From: Cellvibrio sp. KY-GH-1
Lineage (GTDB): Bacteria; Pseudomonadota; Gammaproteobacteria; Pseudomonadales; Cellvibrionaceae
DNA: 64,000 nt
Direction of reading: 5' to 3'
NCBI RefSeq assembly: GCF_008806975.1
Contig: NZ_CP031728.1
Coordinates: 3,183,501-3,247,500, forward strand
Shown: one piece after another, positions 53,475 through 62,346 of the stretch
How the letters are laid out: each line of letters opens with the position of its first letter
Position numbering within the stretch: position 1 is the first letter of the stretch
The notes under the pieces: generated by a model
Database searches by the model: none
Told to the model about the DNA's origin: nothing
What the model saw: the letters and a program-made list of their open reading frames with translations, nothing else
Translations under genes and position numbers: made by a program

Positions 53475-54716
53475 TTAGATCCGACTCAAAAAGCAAATTG
53501 CTTCAATCATCGCGCGCCCGTTATGATAAGGACATTTCCAAAAGCCAGCTTTGTAATAGCAATTCTGATCTGGCGCATCCAGATTGGATAACCAAAACCA
53601 TTCGCCATTTTGTTGGTCAATTTGGTACTGCTTGATAAATTCCCACACATTGCTTGCAGCAGCGTAATAGCGCTGATCATCAGTGGTGGTGTAAGCGTAT
53701 AAAAAACCTACCAACGCTTCAGCTTGCACCCACCATACGGTATCGCCATTGATTGCATTGGTAGCAAAGTCGTAGGAGTCAATCACCTGCCCGTAATCGC
53801 CCACTGCCTCTTGTAGGGTGACCTCAGCGAGCTTTATCAGTGTGGGCGTCAATGTTTGCGTGTAGCCTTCATCGCCCAGTGATTCAAGTGCTTTGGCAAT
53901 TAACCAACTGGCTTCGATATCATGACCATAGGTATAGCCGGGCGAAAAATCATTCCACTGCAAATCCATAAACATGCGCAGGTGATGATTGCTGCGATCA
54001 ATCATGTACTGATCAAACATCTCAATGTTGTCTCTGAGCGCTGCATTTATTTCCCGTGCAGGATGCGCCTGATGCAAGGTGGTATAGGCTTCAAGAATAT
54101 GCAAATGGGTGTTTTGCGATTTGGGATAATTCAAATCTTTTTCACTTAAGCGCAAGTCGTCAATTGCCATCCATTCGCGCGTAAAAGCTTCCAGATAACC
54201 TTGATTGACGCCATCGATACCGTAGCGCTCCACCAACTCAAAACACTCCAAAGCACGCGCAAGTGCGGCATCATTTTTGGTTAACTGAAAATAGGCAACC
54301 AACGCATAAATAGTAAATGCCTGCGCATAGATTTGCTTTTTTGTATTGAGGGGATTTCCGCTTGCATCCAGTTCCCAGTAAACGCCGCCGAACTCGGCAT
54401 CAAAAAAATGGGCAACGATATAATCGTAAGCGCGCATCGCACATTCGCGATAGCGAGGGTCATCCAGCTCTTGTGCAACCTCGCTAAAAAACCACAGGAT
54501 GCGCGCATTTAAAATAATCCCTTTGCTCGCCTCTTTTACGGGATGATTATGCGCATCAATTTCGCCATAAAAACCACCGCGCTCCTGGTCGGGCGAATGC
54601 GTCGCCCACCAGTTGGCAATTGCAATTAATTCCGAACGAAATTCCTGTTGCAATAACGCTGCATGATCTGTGGAATACATTGCTGCGCGCGTCGCTAACA
54701 CCGAGTGATCCATCAA
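53475..54716 (-). CDS. AGE-family mannobiose (cellobiose) 2-epimerase
   Basis: This is a 413-residue cytoplasmic enzyme of the N-acylglucosamine 2-epimerase family with an (alpha/alpha)6 barrel. Family marks include ILNARILWFFSEVAQ, GGVYWELDASGNP, a catalytic-type His in YTYGHDIEASWLI, and the final His in PYHNGRAMIEA. Next to a GH130 mannosylglucose phosphorylase its reaction is probably beta-1,4-mannobiose to mannosyl-glucose, the first intracellular step of the known mannan pathway. Its start codon directly follows the GH130 stop (54717-54719), so the two are translationally coupled. The start reads MMD, so the first or second Met may be used. Confidence 0.88.
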   Translation of the reverse strand: MMDHSVLATRAAMYSTDHAALLQQEFRSELIAIANWWATHSPDQERGGFYGEIDAHNHPVKEASKGIILNARILWFFSEVAQELDDPRYRECAMRAYDYIVAHFFDAEFGGVYWELDASGNPLNTKKQIYAQAFTIYALVAYFQLTKNDAALARALECFELVERYGIDGVNQGYLEAFTREWMAIDDLRLSEKDLNYPKSQNTHLHILEAYTTLHQAHPAREINAALRDNIEMFDQYMIDRSNHHLRMFMDLQWNDFSPGYTYGHDIEASWLIAKALESLGDEGYTQTLTPTLIKLAEVTLQEAVGDYGQVIDSYDFATNAINGDTVWWVQAEALVGFLYAYTTTDDQRYYAAASNVWEFIKQYQIDQQNGEWFWLSNLDAPDQNCYYKAGFWKCPYHNGRAMIEAICFLSRI

Positions 54717-55898
54717 CTACACCAACGCTTTCAGGATGGATAAATTCGCGCTGATCAATTCGTTGCGCACCGCGACCGAAGCGGCTGAACGCAGACCGTC
54801 TTCCGGGGTGTTTTTGCAGTAATCGACAAGCTTTTCTACAGTGGATGTCGCTACATGCATACGCGTATCGGATGAGGCGTAGTAAATAAATACCTCATGG
54901 TTTTCATTCACGATCCAGCCATTGGAAAAGGCTACGTTAGAAACATCGCCTACCCGCTCAGCGCCGTGTGGTGCAATAAAATGCCCGGCCGGGCGATGCG
55001 TAACTACCCACGGGCGCTCCAACTCCGTCATGAACATGTAAAGCACATAACGCAAACCGGCAGCGGTGTTGCGCACACCGTGCGCGAGGTTCAACCAACC
55101 CTCTGCCGTTTTAATCGGCGCAGGCCCTTGGCCGTTTTTCACTTCTTTGATGGTGTGATAAACCTTGCCGTCCACAATCACTTCCGACTTCACCTCGGCG
55201 TTGGCCATGTCATCTACCAGCCCCCAGCCGATACCACCACCGGCACCGACACTGATAAAGCCATCTTGCGGGCGCGTGAACAGACCGTATTTGCCATCGA
55301 TAAATTCCGGGTGCAGCACTACATTGCGCTGCTGGCCGGAATGGGTAATCAAATCCGGTAAACGTTCCCAGGTAACCAAATCTTTGGTGCGCGCGATACC
55401 GCACTGCGCTTCTGCAGCTGAAGTGTCATTCGGGTGATTTAAATCTTTGCGCTCGGTGCAGAACAAACCGTAGATGTAGCCATCTTCATGCTGGGTCAAA
55501 CGCATGTCATACACGTTGGTGTCGGGGCGATCTGTCTCCGGCAGGGTGATGGGATAATCCCAGAAGCGAAAATTGTCGATGCCATTGGGGCTTTCAGCAA
55601 TCGCAAAAAAGGATTTGCGATCCACACCTTCCACACGCACCGCCAAAATATATTTTCCATTCCACAGCATCGCACCGGAATTAAATGCAGCGTTAACCCC
55701 TTGGCGCTCCATCAAGTGCGGATTGGTTTTTTCATTCAGGTCATAGCGCCAGAATATCGGAGCATGCTCTGCGGTGAGAATCGGGTTGTCATAGCAATCG
55801 TAAATGCCGTTACCGGAAGCTTTCACTGTATTCTTTTTTGTTACCAAAGCTTCGTGCTGTTGCAGTAAGGCTTTGGCTTTTTCATTAAAACGACTCAT
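54717..55898 (-). CDS. GH130 4-O-beta-mannosylglucose phosphorylase
   Basis: This is a 393-residue cytoplasmic phosphorylase that splits mannosyl-glucose with phosphate to mannose-1-phosphate and glucose. The five-bladed propeller has the GH130 group 1 marks AAFNSGAMLWNGKYIL, RVEGVDRKSFF and the catalytic Asp 131 in NVYDMRLT. Length and motifs match mannosylglucose phosphorylases. An in-frame GTG lies 15 bases upstream, but ATG 55898 with GGAG before it is preferred. It is the first gene of the leftward mannan operon. Two LacI-type operators lie upstream at 55965 and 56225, between it and the divergent regulator. Confidence 0.9.
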   Translation of the reverse strand: MSRFNEKAKALLQQHEALVTKKNTVKASGNGIYDCYDNPILTAEHAPIFWRYDLNEKTNPHLMERQGVNAAFNSGAMLWNGKYILAVRVEGVDRKSFFAIAESPNGIDNFRFWDYPITLPETDRPDTNVYDMRLTQHEDGYIYGLFCTERKDLNHPNDTSAAEAQCGIARTKDLVTWERLPDLITHSGQQRNVVLHPEFIDGKYGLFTRPQDGFISVGAGGGIGWGLVDDMANAEVKSEVIVDGKVYHTIKEVKNGQGPAPIKTAEGWLNLAHGVRNTAAGLRYVLYMFMTELERPWVVTHRPAGHFIAPHGAERVGDVSNVAFSNGWIVNENHEVFIYYASSDTRMHVATSTVEKLVDYCKNTPEDGLRSAASVAVRNELISANLSILKALV

Positions 55899-55964
55899 GT
55901 TTGATAACTCCACTCTGTGAAATTCACATTAATTCAGCACTTACACAGTCTTTTCAGACCAAAA

Positions 55965-55978
55965 AGTAACCGGTTACA
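55965..55978. promoter_or_regulatory. LacI-type operator 1 (before GH130)
   Basis: AGTAACCGGTTACA, with the core GTAACCGGTTAC a perfect palindrome with a central CG, lies 67 bp upstream of the GH130 start. One of six like sites in the locus. Confidence 0.75.
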
Positions 55979-56224
55979 GATCTAAAAAAATCATCTCTCT
56001 ACAGATCCATGCTGCAAAAAATTTGCTTAGTGCATAGGAAATATTTGCCGCCCGTGCCTTTCAGCACCATCGCATAGGGTTGGTGAAATAGCTTTCCAGA
56101 TTCATCAAGTAGGTCAGTGGCGCTGCGACAGCCATAGTGATTGAGATTTTGATCACACTGCAGATGAAATCGAGCGCCAACGAAACAAAATTTCGTGACA
56201 ATCTTATGAAAACCACTTCACAAA

Positions 56225-56238
56225 TGTAACCGATTACA
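56225..56238. promoter_or_regulatory. LacI-type operator 2 (before the regulator gene)
   Basis: TGTAACCGATTACA lies 117 bp before the LacI gene, on its side of the divergent region. It probably serves autoregulation and the second contact for the GH130 operon. Confidence 0.75.
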
Positions 56239-56354
56239 TTAGCTTTTGCTAGTCTCCCGATGAGGGGGCGAAGTAGATTTTCAGAAAACATGCAAATTTC
56301 TTATCAAACGTAATCTTCGCCTGCTCTTGCGTCACCTTATAAAGGTCGTTTTCT

Positions 56355-57374
56355 ATGTCGGATATTCGCGATGTCGCTCGTTTGGCTGGTGTTTCAATCG
56401 CCACCGTGTCACGCGCTTTGAGCAACCCAGAAATGGTTTCAACTATAAGTCTTAACAAAGTTCACAACGCCATTTCACAGATTGGCTATCACCCAAATAT
56501 GCTTGCGCGAAACTTTCGCTCAACCCGCAGCTATGAAGTAGTGACCGTGATGGTACTCGTGCCAGATATAGTCAACCCCTTCTATTCACTCTTTATTCGT
56601 GCGCTGGAAGACCGCGCGCAACAAAAGGGTTATGCAGTACTGCTGGGCGATACCCGCGGCGACCCCGAACTCGAAATGGATTACATCCGCCGCGTAGAAA
56701 CCCGCCTTGCCGACGGCATAGTGCAGCTGCGCCCCAGTTTGGAAAAAAGTCAGAACAATATCCCGCCGGACATCCCCTGCGTGAATGCCTGCGGCTGCGA
56801 ATACACTACCGGCCCGGCAATCCGTATCGATAACCGCGCCGCCGCCAAAACCATGGTGAATTATTTGATTTCGCTCGGGCACAAACGCATCGGTGTTATT
56901 TCCGGCCTAAAAGATAACCCCCACGCCATTGACCGTCTGGAGGGATATAAAGAAGCGATTGCGGAGGCGGGCATCCCCTTTGAAAAAGATTTGATTGCCG
57001 AAGGCGATTTCACCATGTGGTCCGGCCTCAACGCCGCCTTCCAGTTCTGCAATATGAAAGTGCGCCCTACCGCAATTTTTTCGATGAACGATGAAATGGC
57101 AATTGGCGCGATGCAGACGTTGAAAAATCAAGGTATTCGTATTCCGGAAGATATTTCAGTCACCGGCTTTGACGATATCGCCTACGCCAAGTATTCCGAC
57201 CCAAGCCTGACCACGATTTCGCAACCAGCTGAAGAAATGGGCAAGATGGCGATGGACATGCTGTTAAAAGTCATCAACGGCGAACCCCTAAGCCAGCGCG
57301 AATGCGTACTGCCGACGGAATTTATTATCCGCAAAAGCACCGGGCCAGCACCGAAGAAAACAGGCGCCACCTAA
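56355..57374 (+). CDS. LacI-family regulator of the mannan locus
   Basis: This is a 339-residue repressor. The N-terminal helix-turn-helix and hinge read MSDIRDVARLAGVSIATVSR, then ALSNPEMVS and YHPNMLARNFRS. The rest is the periplasmic-binding-protein-like effector domain (VTVMVLVPDIVNPFYSLFIR, RIGVISG, ISVTGFDDI), ending with the usual dimerisation tail. It is divergent from the GH130-epimerase-transporter operon and precedes the secreted mannanases. Six palindromes with the LacI-type central CG (TGTAAYCGRTTACA) surround its regulated genes. A mannose-, mannobiose- or mannosylglucose-type inducer is expected from context. The gene ends 5 bp before a GC-rich hairpin. Confidence 0.9.
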   Translation: MSDIRDVARLAGVSIATVSRALSNPEMVSTISLNKVHNAISQIGYHPNMLARNFRSTRSYEVVTVMVLVPDIVNPFYSLFIRALEDRAQQKGYAVLLGDTRGDPELEMDYIRRVETRLADGIVQLRPSLEKSQNNIPPDIPCVNACGCEYTTGPAIRIDNRAAAKTMVNYLISLGHKRIGVISGLKDNPHAIDRLEGYKEAIAEAGIPFEKDLIAEGDFTMWSGLNAAFQFCNMKVRPTAIFSMNDEMAIGAMQTLKNQGIRIPEDISVTGFDDIAYAKYSDPSLTTISQPAEEMGKMAMDMLLKVINGEPLSQRECVLPTEFIIRKSTGPAPKKTGAT

Positions 57375-57378
57375 AAAA

Positions 57379-57397
57379 AGCTCCGCAAAGCGGAGCT
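57379..57397 (-). terminator. Hairpin just after the LacI gene
   Basis: AGCTCCGC/GCGGAGCT has a 3-base loop and seven A before it. The T-run is therefore on the minus strand, giving a leftward terminator that would block antisense transcription into the LacI gene. On the plus strand it is a stable 3' hairpin without a T-run. Confidence 0.55.
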
Positions 57398-57486
57398 AAA
57401 CAACACGATAACTACGTTCTAGAGGTGGAATCCAACAAGTGACGCCATTATCACCCGATAAAAACCACAACTCAAAAAAAGATTAA

Positions 57487-57500
57487 TGTAACCGTATACA
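57487..57500. promoter_or_regulatory. LacI-type operator 3 (imperfect)
   Basis: TGTAACCGTATACA keeps the left half-site TGTAACCG and a degenerate right half. It is paired with operator 4, 97 bp away, before the CBM10-GH134 gene. Confidence 0.5.
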
Positions 57501-57583
57501 TAATTCAAGTACTTCTTTAAATACTTAATTGCCTAAACCCCGTAATTTCAGCTTATTACTTAATATTGTAGATTAGGTTTTGT

Positions 57584-57597
57584 TGTAATCGGTTACA
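57584..57597. promoter_or_regulatory. LacI-type operator 4
   Basis: TGTAATCGGTTACA is the reverse complement of the operator-2 sequence. It lies 206 bp before the CBM10-GH134 start. Confidence 0.75.
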
Positions 57598-57803
57598 ATT
57601 TATGCCAGCATTCCCTTGGCTTGCCCCAAAAAGCAACCTCGCGCAGCCCACGGGCTGAAACACAACAATAAAAGTAAGTCATCACAACAGCGATTTGTTT
57701 CTATCTCATCATCCTGCGCGCTAACTCATCTTTCCCTGGGAAATGAATGCCCGTGAGTACCCTAGCGCGCCATTAATAACGACGCTAATCTGGAGTGATT
57801 TCT

Positions 57804-58532
57804 ATGAAAAAGTTATTCGCTTTTATCTCATTCGTTTTTCTAAGCTGCGTCACCTTTTCATCCCAAGCCGCGCAATGCGATTGGTATGGCACCACCTATG
57901 CACTCTGCACTTCCCAAGCAACCGGCTGGGGCTGGGAGAACAACCAAAGCTGTGTGGGTTACAACTCGTGTCCCAGCACAGTGGCAAGCTCCAGCTCATC
58001 AGGCACTACCAGCACTAGCGGAAGCTGCCCAACTAGCCTGTCCTGCCCAAGCGGTATGAGTTGCGGTTGCTATACCGTATCCGGCCTGGGAGCCAATAAA
58101 GTGGCCTACAAAAACGCTGGCGCTGACCGCCGGTTCCTAGCCTCTGCAATGATGGAAACCGAAATGATGGACACCAACTACACCTATGGCGATGGTAAAT
58201 CCGGTGATGCCTTTAACGCCGGTGCCACCAAGCAGAACTGGGGCATGATGCGCCAGTGCTACTCTGCATGGAGAGGTCTGGGCGCGAATGATTATTCAGT
58301 ATCCGCCGCGATGAACAATGACCGCAGTTTGGACGTGACTGTGTACAACACTTGTCGCAGTTACTTTGGCGATAGCTGGTTTGCCGGCCACCGCAATGGC
58401 TCTACAGGTTTGAGCAACCCCAATACGCAAGACATCAATAACTTCAAAATCGGTTACGAGTGGACTTACAACAACTTAAGCGGTCATGAAACGGACGACA
58501 TCCGCTTTTGGGTAGATATCCCAGCGATTTAG
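57804..58532 (+). CDS. Secreted CBM10-GH134-like beta-mannanase
   Basis: This is a 242-residue secreted enzyme. The signal peptide ends SSQAAQ. A CBM10 follows (about 25-60): CDWYGTTYALC then GWGWENNQSC, with the disulfide-forming Cys and the surface Trp residues that bind crystalline glucan. After a Ser/Thr linker (SSSSSGTTSTSG) the catalytic domain (about 80-242) has ETEMMDTNYTYGDGKSGDAF and KQNWGMMRQC. These resemble GH134 endo-beta-1,4-mannanases, small lysozyme-fold enzymes, with acidic residues in the expected region. ATG 57804 with GGAG upstream is the start. The mannan context supports the activity. CBM10 may tether it to cell walls in which mannan coats cellulose. Confidence 0.78.
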   Translation: MKKLFAFISFVFLSCVTFSSQAAQCDWYGTTYALCTSQATGWGWENNQSCVGYNSCPSTVASSSSSGTTSTSGSCPTSLSCPSGMSCGCYTVSGLGANKVAYKNAGADRRFLASAMMETEMMDTNYTYGDGKSGDAFNAGATKQNWGMMRQCYSAWRGLGANDYSVSAAMNNDRSLDVTVYNTCRSYFGDSWFAGHRNGSTGLSNPNTQDINNFKIGYEWTYNNLSGHETDDIRFWVDIPAI

Positions 58533-58664
58533 TTTTCAAATTTCGGATCAGTTAAAAACGCCGCTTTTTGTTGTTACAAAAGGCGGTTTTCGCTTCCGAA
58601 CGGCACAATACTGGAGATACTGATTGTCCGCCTTTTGAAATCTGCGTAACAATCAGTAACAAAA

Positions 58665-58678
58665 AGTAACCGGTTACA
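58665..58678. promoter_or_regulatory. LacI-type operator 5
   Basis: AGTAACCGGTTACA is identical to operator 1, including the preceding AAAA. It is paired with operator 6, 171 bp downstream. Confidence 0.75.
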
Positions 58679-58835
58679 TAGAGAAACACCATGTCTCCGA
58701 ATTACTACATAAGGAACCATCATCAGAATAAGGATATAAACCATTGATAATTAATAATAATATTTATCGGTGCCACCTTGCCCACTTGAGACTGGCAAAA
58801 AAAATCAAAAAAAAATTCTCGGCCACATTTTAAAA

Positions 58836-58849
58836 TGTAATCGATTACA
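58836..58849. promoter_or_regulatory. LacI-type operator 6
   Basis: TGTAATCGATTACA is a perfect 14-bp palindrome 143 bp before the GH26 start. Confidence 0.75.
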
Positions 58850-58991
58850 CATGAAATGTTTACGGGCTGTGTTATTACCCATTCAACGTCCCACTAATGA
58901 CAATACCTTCAGTCACTAGTCATTCTTTGCTTTCGCACGCCCAAGGAAGAAATCCAAATATCTATAACCATATAAACAATTGAGGTGACCA

Positions 58992-61900
58992 ATGCTCATA
59001 GTAAAAACCCTAGCGCGAGTGAATCTACTGTTATTCACATCGCTATGTCTCGGACTGCTTCCCGCCTGCGGAGGTGGAAACGGATCAAAAATCAATAATG
59101 ACGACGTGACTTACGTTCCCGAAACTCGACCGCTGGGCGTCATCGCAGGGGACAATGCCGAATATGAGAAAGGCCAAACCATTACCTTGTCTGGCCGCTT
59201 GGTAGGTACTGTTACAACCCAAGCCGTAAGGTGGGAACAAATTGGCGGTACACCTATTACCGGTGTTAGCGATTGGACTACCCCCAACCTGACCTTTCCC
59301 TCACCCGATGTAGATGGATTGGAAACCTTTAAATTCCGCATTTCGGCACGCGACAGTGCCGACAACATTATTAACGACGCGAGCGGCAACCCGCTGGTCG
59401 ATGAGATTGAAATTCTGGTGTATGACCCTGCTGTCATTATCACTCTTGAAGCGGAAGATACGGCGTTCTCAACGCTGGTTGGCGGCGCAACACTGGTGAA
59501 CAATGGTTCCAATTACATCACCGGTGCTGTAGGTTCTCACACTGCCGATATCACCCCCGGTGCCAAAGTCATTTATCAAATCCCTTCTGGTAGCACGGTT
59601 GGCGACAAAACGATTGGCGCTGGTTTTTACACGTTGTTTGTACGATATGCCATTCCTGCATCTTACGGTGGAAAAGAAGCCGTAGTGAAAACCAATGGTG
59701 TTGATGCCAGCGTGCAATTTCTTGCTACCAGCAGCTGGAACAATGCGCGTGTTGATGTCATTAAAATTAATGAAGGCGACAACAGCATCGAAATTGGCGG
59801 TGGCTGGAACTACTACCGCATCGACAGCATTTTATTAATTCCCGCCCCACAACCGACCAAACCTTTAGCCGTTGCACCGACACTGGTAAATGCAAACGCA
59901 ACAGCAGCCACTAAAGACGTAATGACATTTTTGGTTAGCAGCTACGGTGCAAAAACACTGAGCGGCCAAACTGAATATATGGATTACAACGATCTGGGCA
60001 ATAAAACCGGTCTGCGTGATTTTAACAAAGTGACTGAAATGACTGGCGGACAATCACCTGCAATTGTTGCTTTTGATTTGATGGATTACTCCAGCTCACG
60101 TATTAACTGTGGAGCAGAACCCGGCTTCCTCAGCGAAGACATGATCAGCGAGCACAACACCAAAAATGTGATTCTCTCTCCACTTTGGCACTGGAACTCA
60201 CCGACCCAATTAAAAGATTCCAACTGCAGCGGTAGCGGTAGCACTGCTTGGTACTCCGGTTTCTACACCACCGCCACCAACTTCAATTTAAAAAATGCTT
60301 TGGCTGATCAAAACAGCGCTGATTATCAAGCATTGATTTCTGATATGGATGATATCGCTGCTGAATTGAAAAAATTTGCAGATGCTGATATTCCCTTGTT
60401 GTGGCGTCCACTTCACGAAGCAGAAGGCGGTTGGTTCTGGTGGGGCGCATCTGATGCGGCATCATTGAAAGCGTTGTGGCAATTGATGTATCAACGTTTT
60501 ACTGAAGTGCATCAACTTAATAATTTGATTTGGGTTTATACCGCCGCAGGCTCACTGAGTGCCGATTGGTATCCGGGCGATGCTTACGTCGATATCGTGG
60601 GCTATGACGGCTACGATGGCAAAAACGCAGGCAATCCATTCAAAACACAATTCACCACATTGAAAGATCGTTTTGATGGCAAAAAATTAATTGCACTCAC
60701 TGAAACCGGAACAGTTCCTGATATCGCCTTAATGCAACAACAAAATGCATGGTGGGCTTACTTTGTAACTTGGAGTTCTGAAGGTAGCAGCGAATACGGG
60801 CCGCAAAATGCCGACGCCGCTGAGGTAAAAGCCAGCTATGAATTTGAAGGCACATTGAATCTGGATGATGTTCCCGGTGGCCGCGCGAAAGTAGAAGCTG
60901 GTTTGTACGATGGTTTTGAACTTTCTGTTTCTGGTTGGGGCGCACAAATCAATTGGGGTGATGTGCCTGGTGCAATGGCGTCCAGCGGTTGGGCCGCCCA
61001 AGGTGGGCATGCATTATCGGTGACCAAAAACCTGAGCACAGTGAATGCACCTGGCAGTGTTGTACTGCAAGCCTATCCTCCTGGCGGTATTGATGTCGCT
61101 GACAAACAAACACTCACACTGGTCGCCCACTCGGCCAACGCTGGTACTAACACCACCGCAAAATTGTTTGTAAAACACGGCGATGATTGGGCTTGGGTTG
61201 ATTCAGGCGCGGTGTCTACCGCAGGCGATGTAATCTTGACGATTGATGTATCTGCACTGGAAAAGCTTCAGGGTATTGGCGTGCAGTTCGAAGGTTTTGA
61301 CCCAACCAGCACCATGGCTACGTTTGCGATCGATAAAGTCATGCTGGACGATGCAGTGCTCTATGACTTTGAACCGGCAATTTCTCCGTGGGAAGGCCAA
61401 GTGAACTGGGCTGCAACTGCAGGCGCGACCCTCTCAGGCAATTGGAAAAACACGGGCAGCCGATCTTTAGGTTTAATTAAAGATTTAACCAAAGAAAATG
61501 CGCCCAACAGCGTGATACTGCAAGCCTACCCTACCGGTGGAATTGATGTGTCCAGCAAACAAACCCTCACTTTGGTTGCTCACTCTGCCAATGCCGGTGC
61601 GGGTACCACTGCCAAATTATTTGTGAAACATGGCGATAACTGGGAGTGGTTGGATTCCGGTGCAGTCTCTGCAACCGGTAATGCCACACTGCAAATTGAT
61701 GTTTCTGCACTTACTACATTGCAAGGTCTTGGCGTGCAATTTGAAGGCTTTGATATCACCAGCACTGCTGCTGGTTTCTATATCGATACCGTCAAATTAG
61801 ATAATGAGGTGGTTTACGATTTTGAGGGCACAGGCAAGTGGGAATTCCAGAAAAACTGGTCGCCAGAAGCGGGAATCCATTTGGCAAGTGAGTGGAGCAA

Positions 61901-62252
61901 ATCAGGCGGACTTGCTCTTGCTGGAACCACGCAACTACAAAACGGTGACGACAATATCATTCTGCAAATTTATCCAACTGGCGGAGTGTTATTAGGTGAT
62001 GTCACCACGCTAAAAATTTCTGTGCATGCCGCTAACACAGGCAACACCACACAAGTGCAATTGTTCGCTAAGGATAAAGACTACGCCTGGAAAGATGGTG
62101 GTGCGGTTGCACTGGTCAATGGCAGTGCTGACCTGACGCTGGATATTTCCACTATGGGCGGCGAATTGAGTGGCTTTGGTGTGCGCTTTATGGGGCCAGT
62201 CAACAGTGCGACAGAATCAAGTTACTACATCGATGACGTTAGCTTTGAATAA
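58992..62252 (+). CDS. Multimodular GH26 beta-mannanase lipoprotein
   Basis: This is a 1086-residue outer-membrane lipoprotein (lipobox LPAC, Cys about 26). An Ig-like domain (about 45-145) and a CBM35-like module (about 150-290, LEAEDTAFSTLVGG) are followed by the GH26 barrel (about 300-620). The barrel has the acid/base Glu 476 in WRPLHEAEGGW and the nucleophile Glu 571 in ALTETG, the canonical mannanase motifs. The C-terminal 440 residues are three related jelly-roll modules of about 140 residues (GFELSVSGWGAQINW, DFEPAISPWEGQVNW, DFEGTGKWEFQKNW), likely mannan-binding and CBM23/CBM27-like. Start ATG 58992 has a GAGGTG site. LacI operators lie upstream and a TonB-dependent receptor follows, so cleavage at the surface feeds import. 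Confidence 0.9.
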   Translation: MLIVKTLARVNLLLFTSLCLGLLPACGGGNGSKINNDDVTYVPETRPLGVIAGDNAEYEKGQTITLSGRLVGTVTTQAVRWEQIGGTPITGVSDWTTPNLTFPSPDVDGLETFKFRISARDSADNIINDASGNPLVDEIEILVYDPAVIITLEAEDTAFSTLVGGATLVNNGSNYITGAVGSHTADITPGAKVIYQIPSGSTVGDKTIGAGFYTLFVRYAIPASYGGKEAVVKTNGVDASVQFLATSSWNNARVDVIKINEGDNSIEIGGGWNYYRIDSILLIPAPQPTKPLAVAPTLVNANATAATKDVMTFLVSSYGAKTLSGQTEYMDYNDLGNKTGLRDFNKVTEMTGGQSPAIVAFDLMDYSSSRINCGAEPGFLSEDMISEHNTKNVILSPLWHWNSPTQLKDSNCSGSGSTAWYSGFYTTATNFNLKNALADQNSADYQALISDMDDIAAELKKFADADIPLLWRPLHEAEGGWFWWGASDAASLKALWQLMYQRFTEVHQLNNLIWVYTAAGSLSADWYPGDAYVDIVGYDGYDGKNAGNPFKTQFTTLKDRFDGKKLIALTETGTVPDIALMQQQNAWWAYFVTWSSEGSSEYGPQNADAAEVKASYEFEGTLNLDDVPGGRAKVEAGLYDGFELSVSGWGAQINWGDVPGAMASSGWAAQGGHALSVTKNLSTVNAPGSVVLQAYPPGGIDVADKQTLTLVAHSANAGTNTTAKLFVKHGDDWAWVDSGAVSTAGDVILTIDVSALEKLQGIGVQFEGFDPTSTMATFAIDKVMLDDAVLYDFEPAISPWEGQVNWAATAGATLSGNWKNTGSRSLGLIKDLTKENAPNSVILQAYPTGGIDVSSKQTLTLVAHSANAGAGTTAKLFVKHGDNWEWLDSGAVSATGNATLQIDVSALTTLQGLGVQFEGFDITSTAAGFYIDTVKLDNEVVYDFEGTGKWEFQKNWSPEAGIHLASEWSKSGGLALAGTTQLQNGDDNIILQIYPTGGVLLGDVTTLKISVHAANTGNTTQVQLFAKDKDYAWKDGGAVALVNGSADLTLDISTMGGELSGFGVRFMGPVNSATESSYYIDDVSFE

Positions 62253-62270
62253 CTAAACAACTGACAAATT

Positions 62271-62294
62271 GGTAGCGCTCCGCGGAGCGCTACC
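62271..62294. other. Perfect 24-bp GC-rich palindrome between GH26 and receptor
   Basis: GGTAGCGCTCCG and its exact complement form one uninterrupted palindrome with no T-run after it. It lies 18 bp past the GH26 stop and 52 bp before the receptor start. It may stabilise the upstream mRNA segment or mark RNA processing, setting different levels for the two genes. Confidence 0.55.
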
Positions 62295-62346
62295 CATCAG
62301 GTTAATTCAGGCTCCCAGGTAAACGAATTTAAAACAGGAACGAATT

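Larger units (their letters stand above)
55899..56354. other. Divergent control region of the mannan operon and LacI gene
   Basis: No gene. It carries two LacI-type operators (55965-55978 and 56225-56238), 260 bp apart, suited to control both the leftward mannan operon and the regulator gene itself. A leftward frame at 56061-56291 has no coding signs. Confidence 0.6.
57375..57803. other. Control region of the CBM10-GH134 gene
   Basis: No gene. It contains the hairpin at 57379-57397 and two LacI-type operators (57487 and 57584). Confidence 0.6.
58533..58991. other. Control region of the large GH26 gene
   Basis: No gene. It has an imperfect hairpin near 58556-58592 (GGCGG pairing with CCGCT-rich sequence) that may end the previous transcript. 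Two LacI-type operators follow (58665 and 58836), then a GAGGTG ribosome site for the GH26 gene. Confidence 0.55.
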
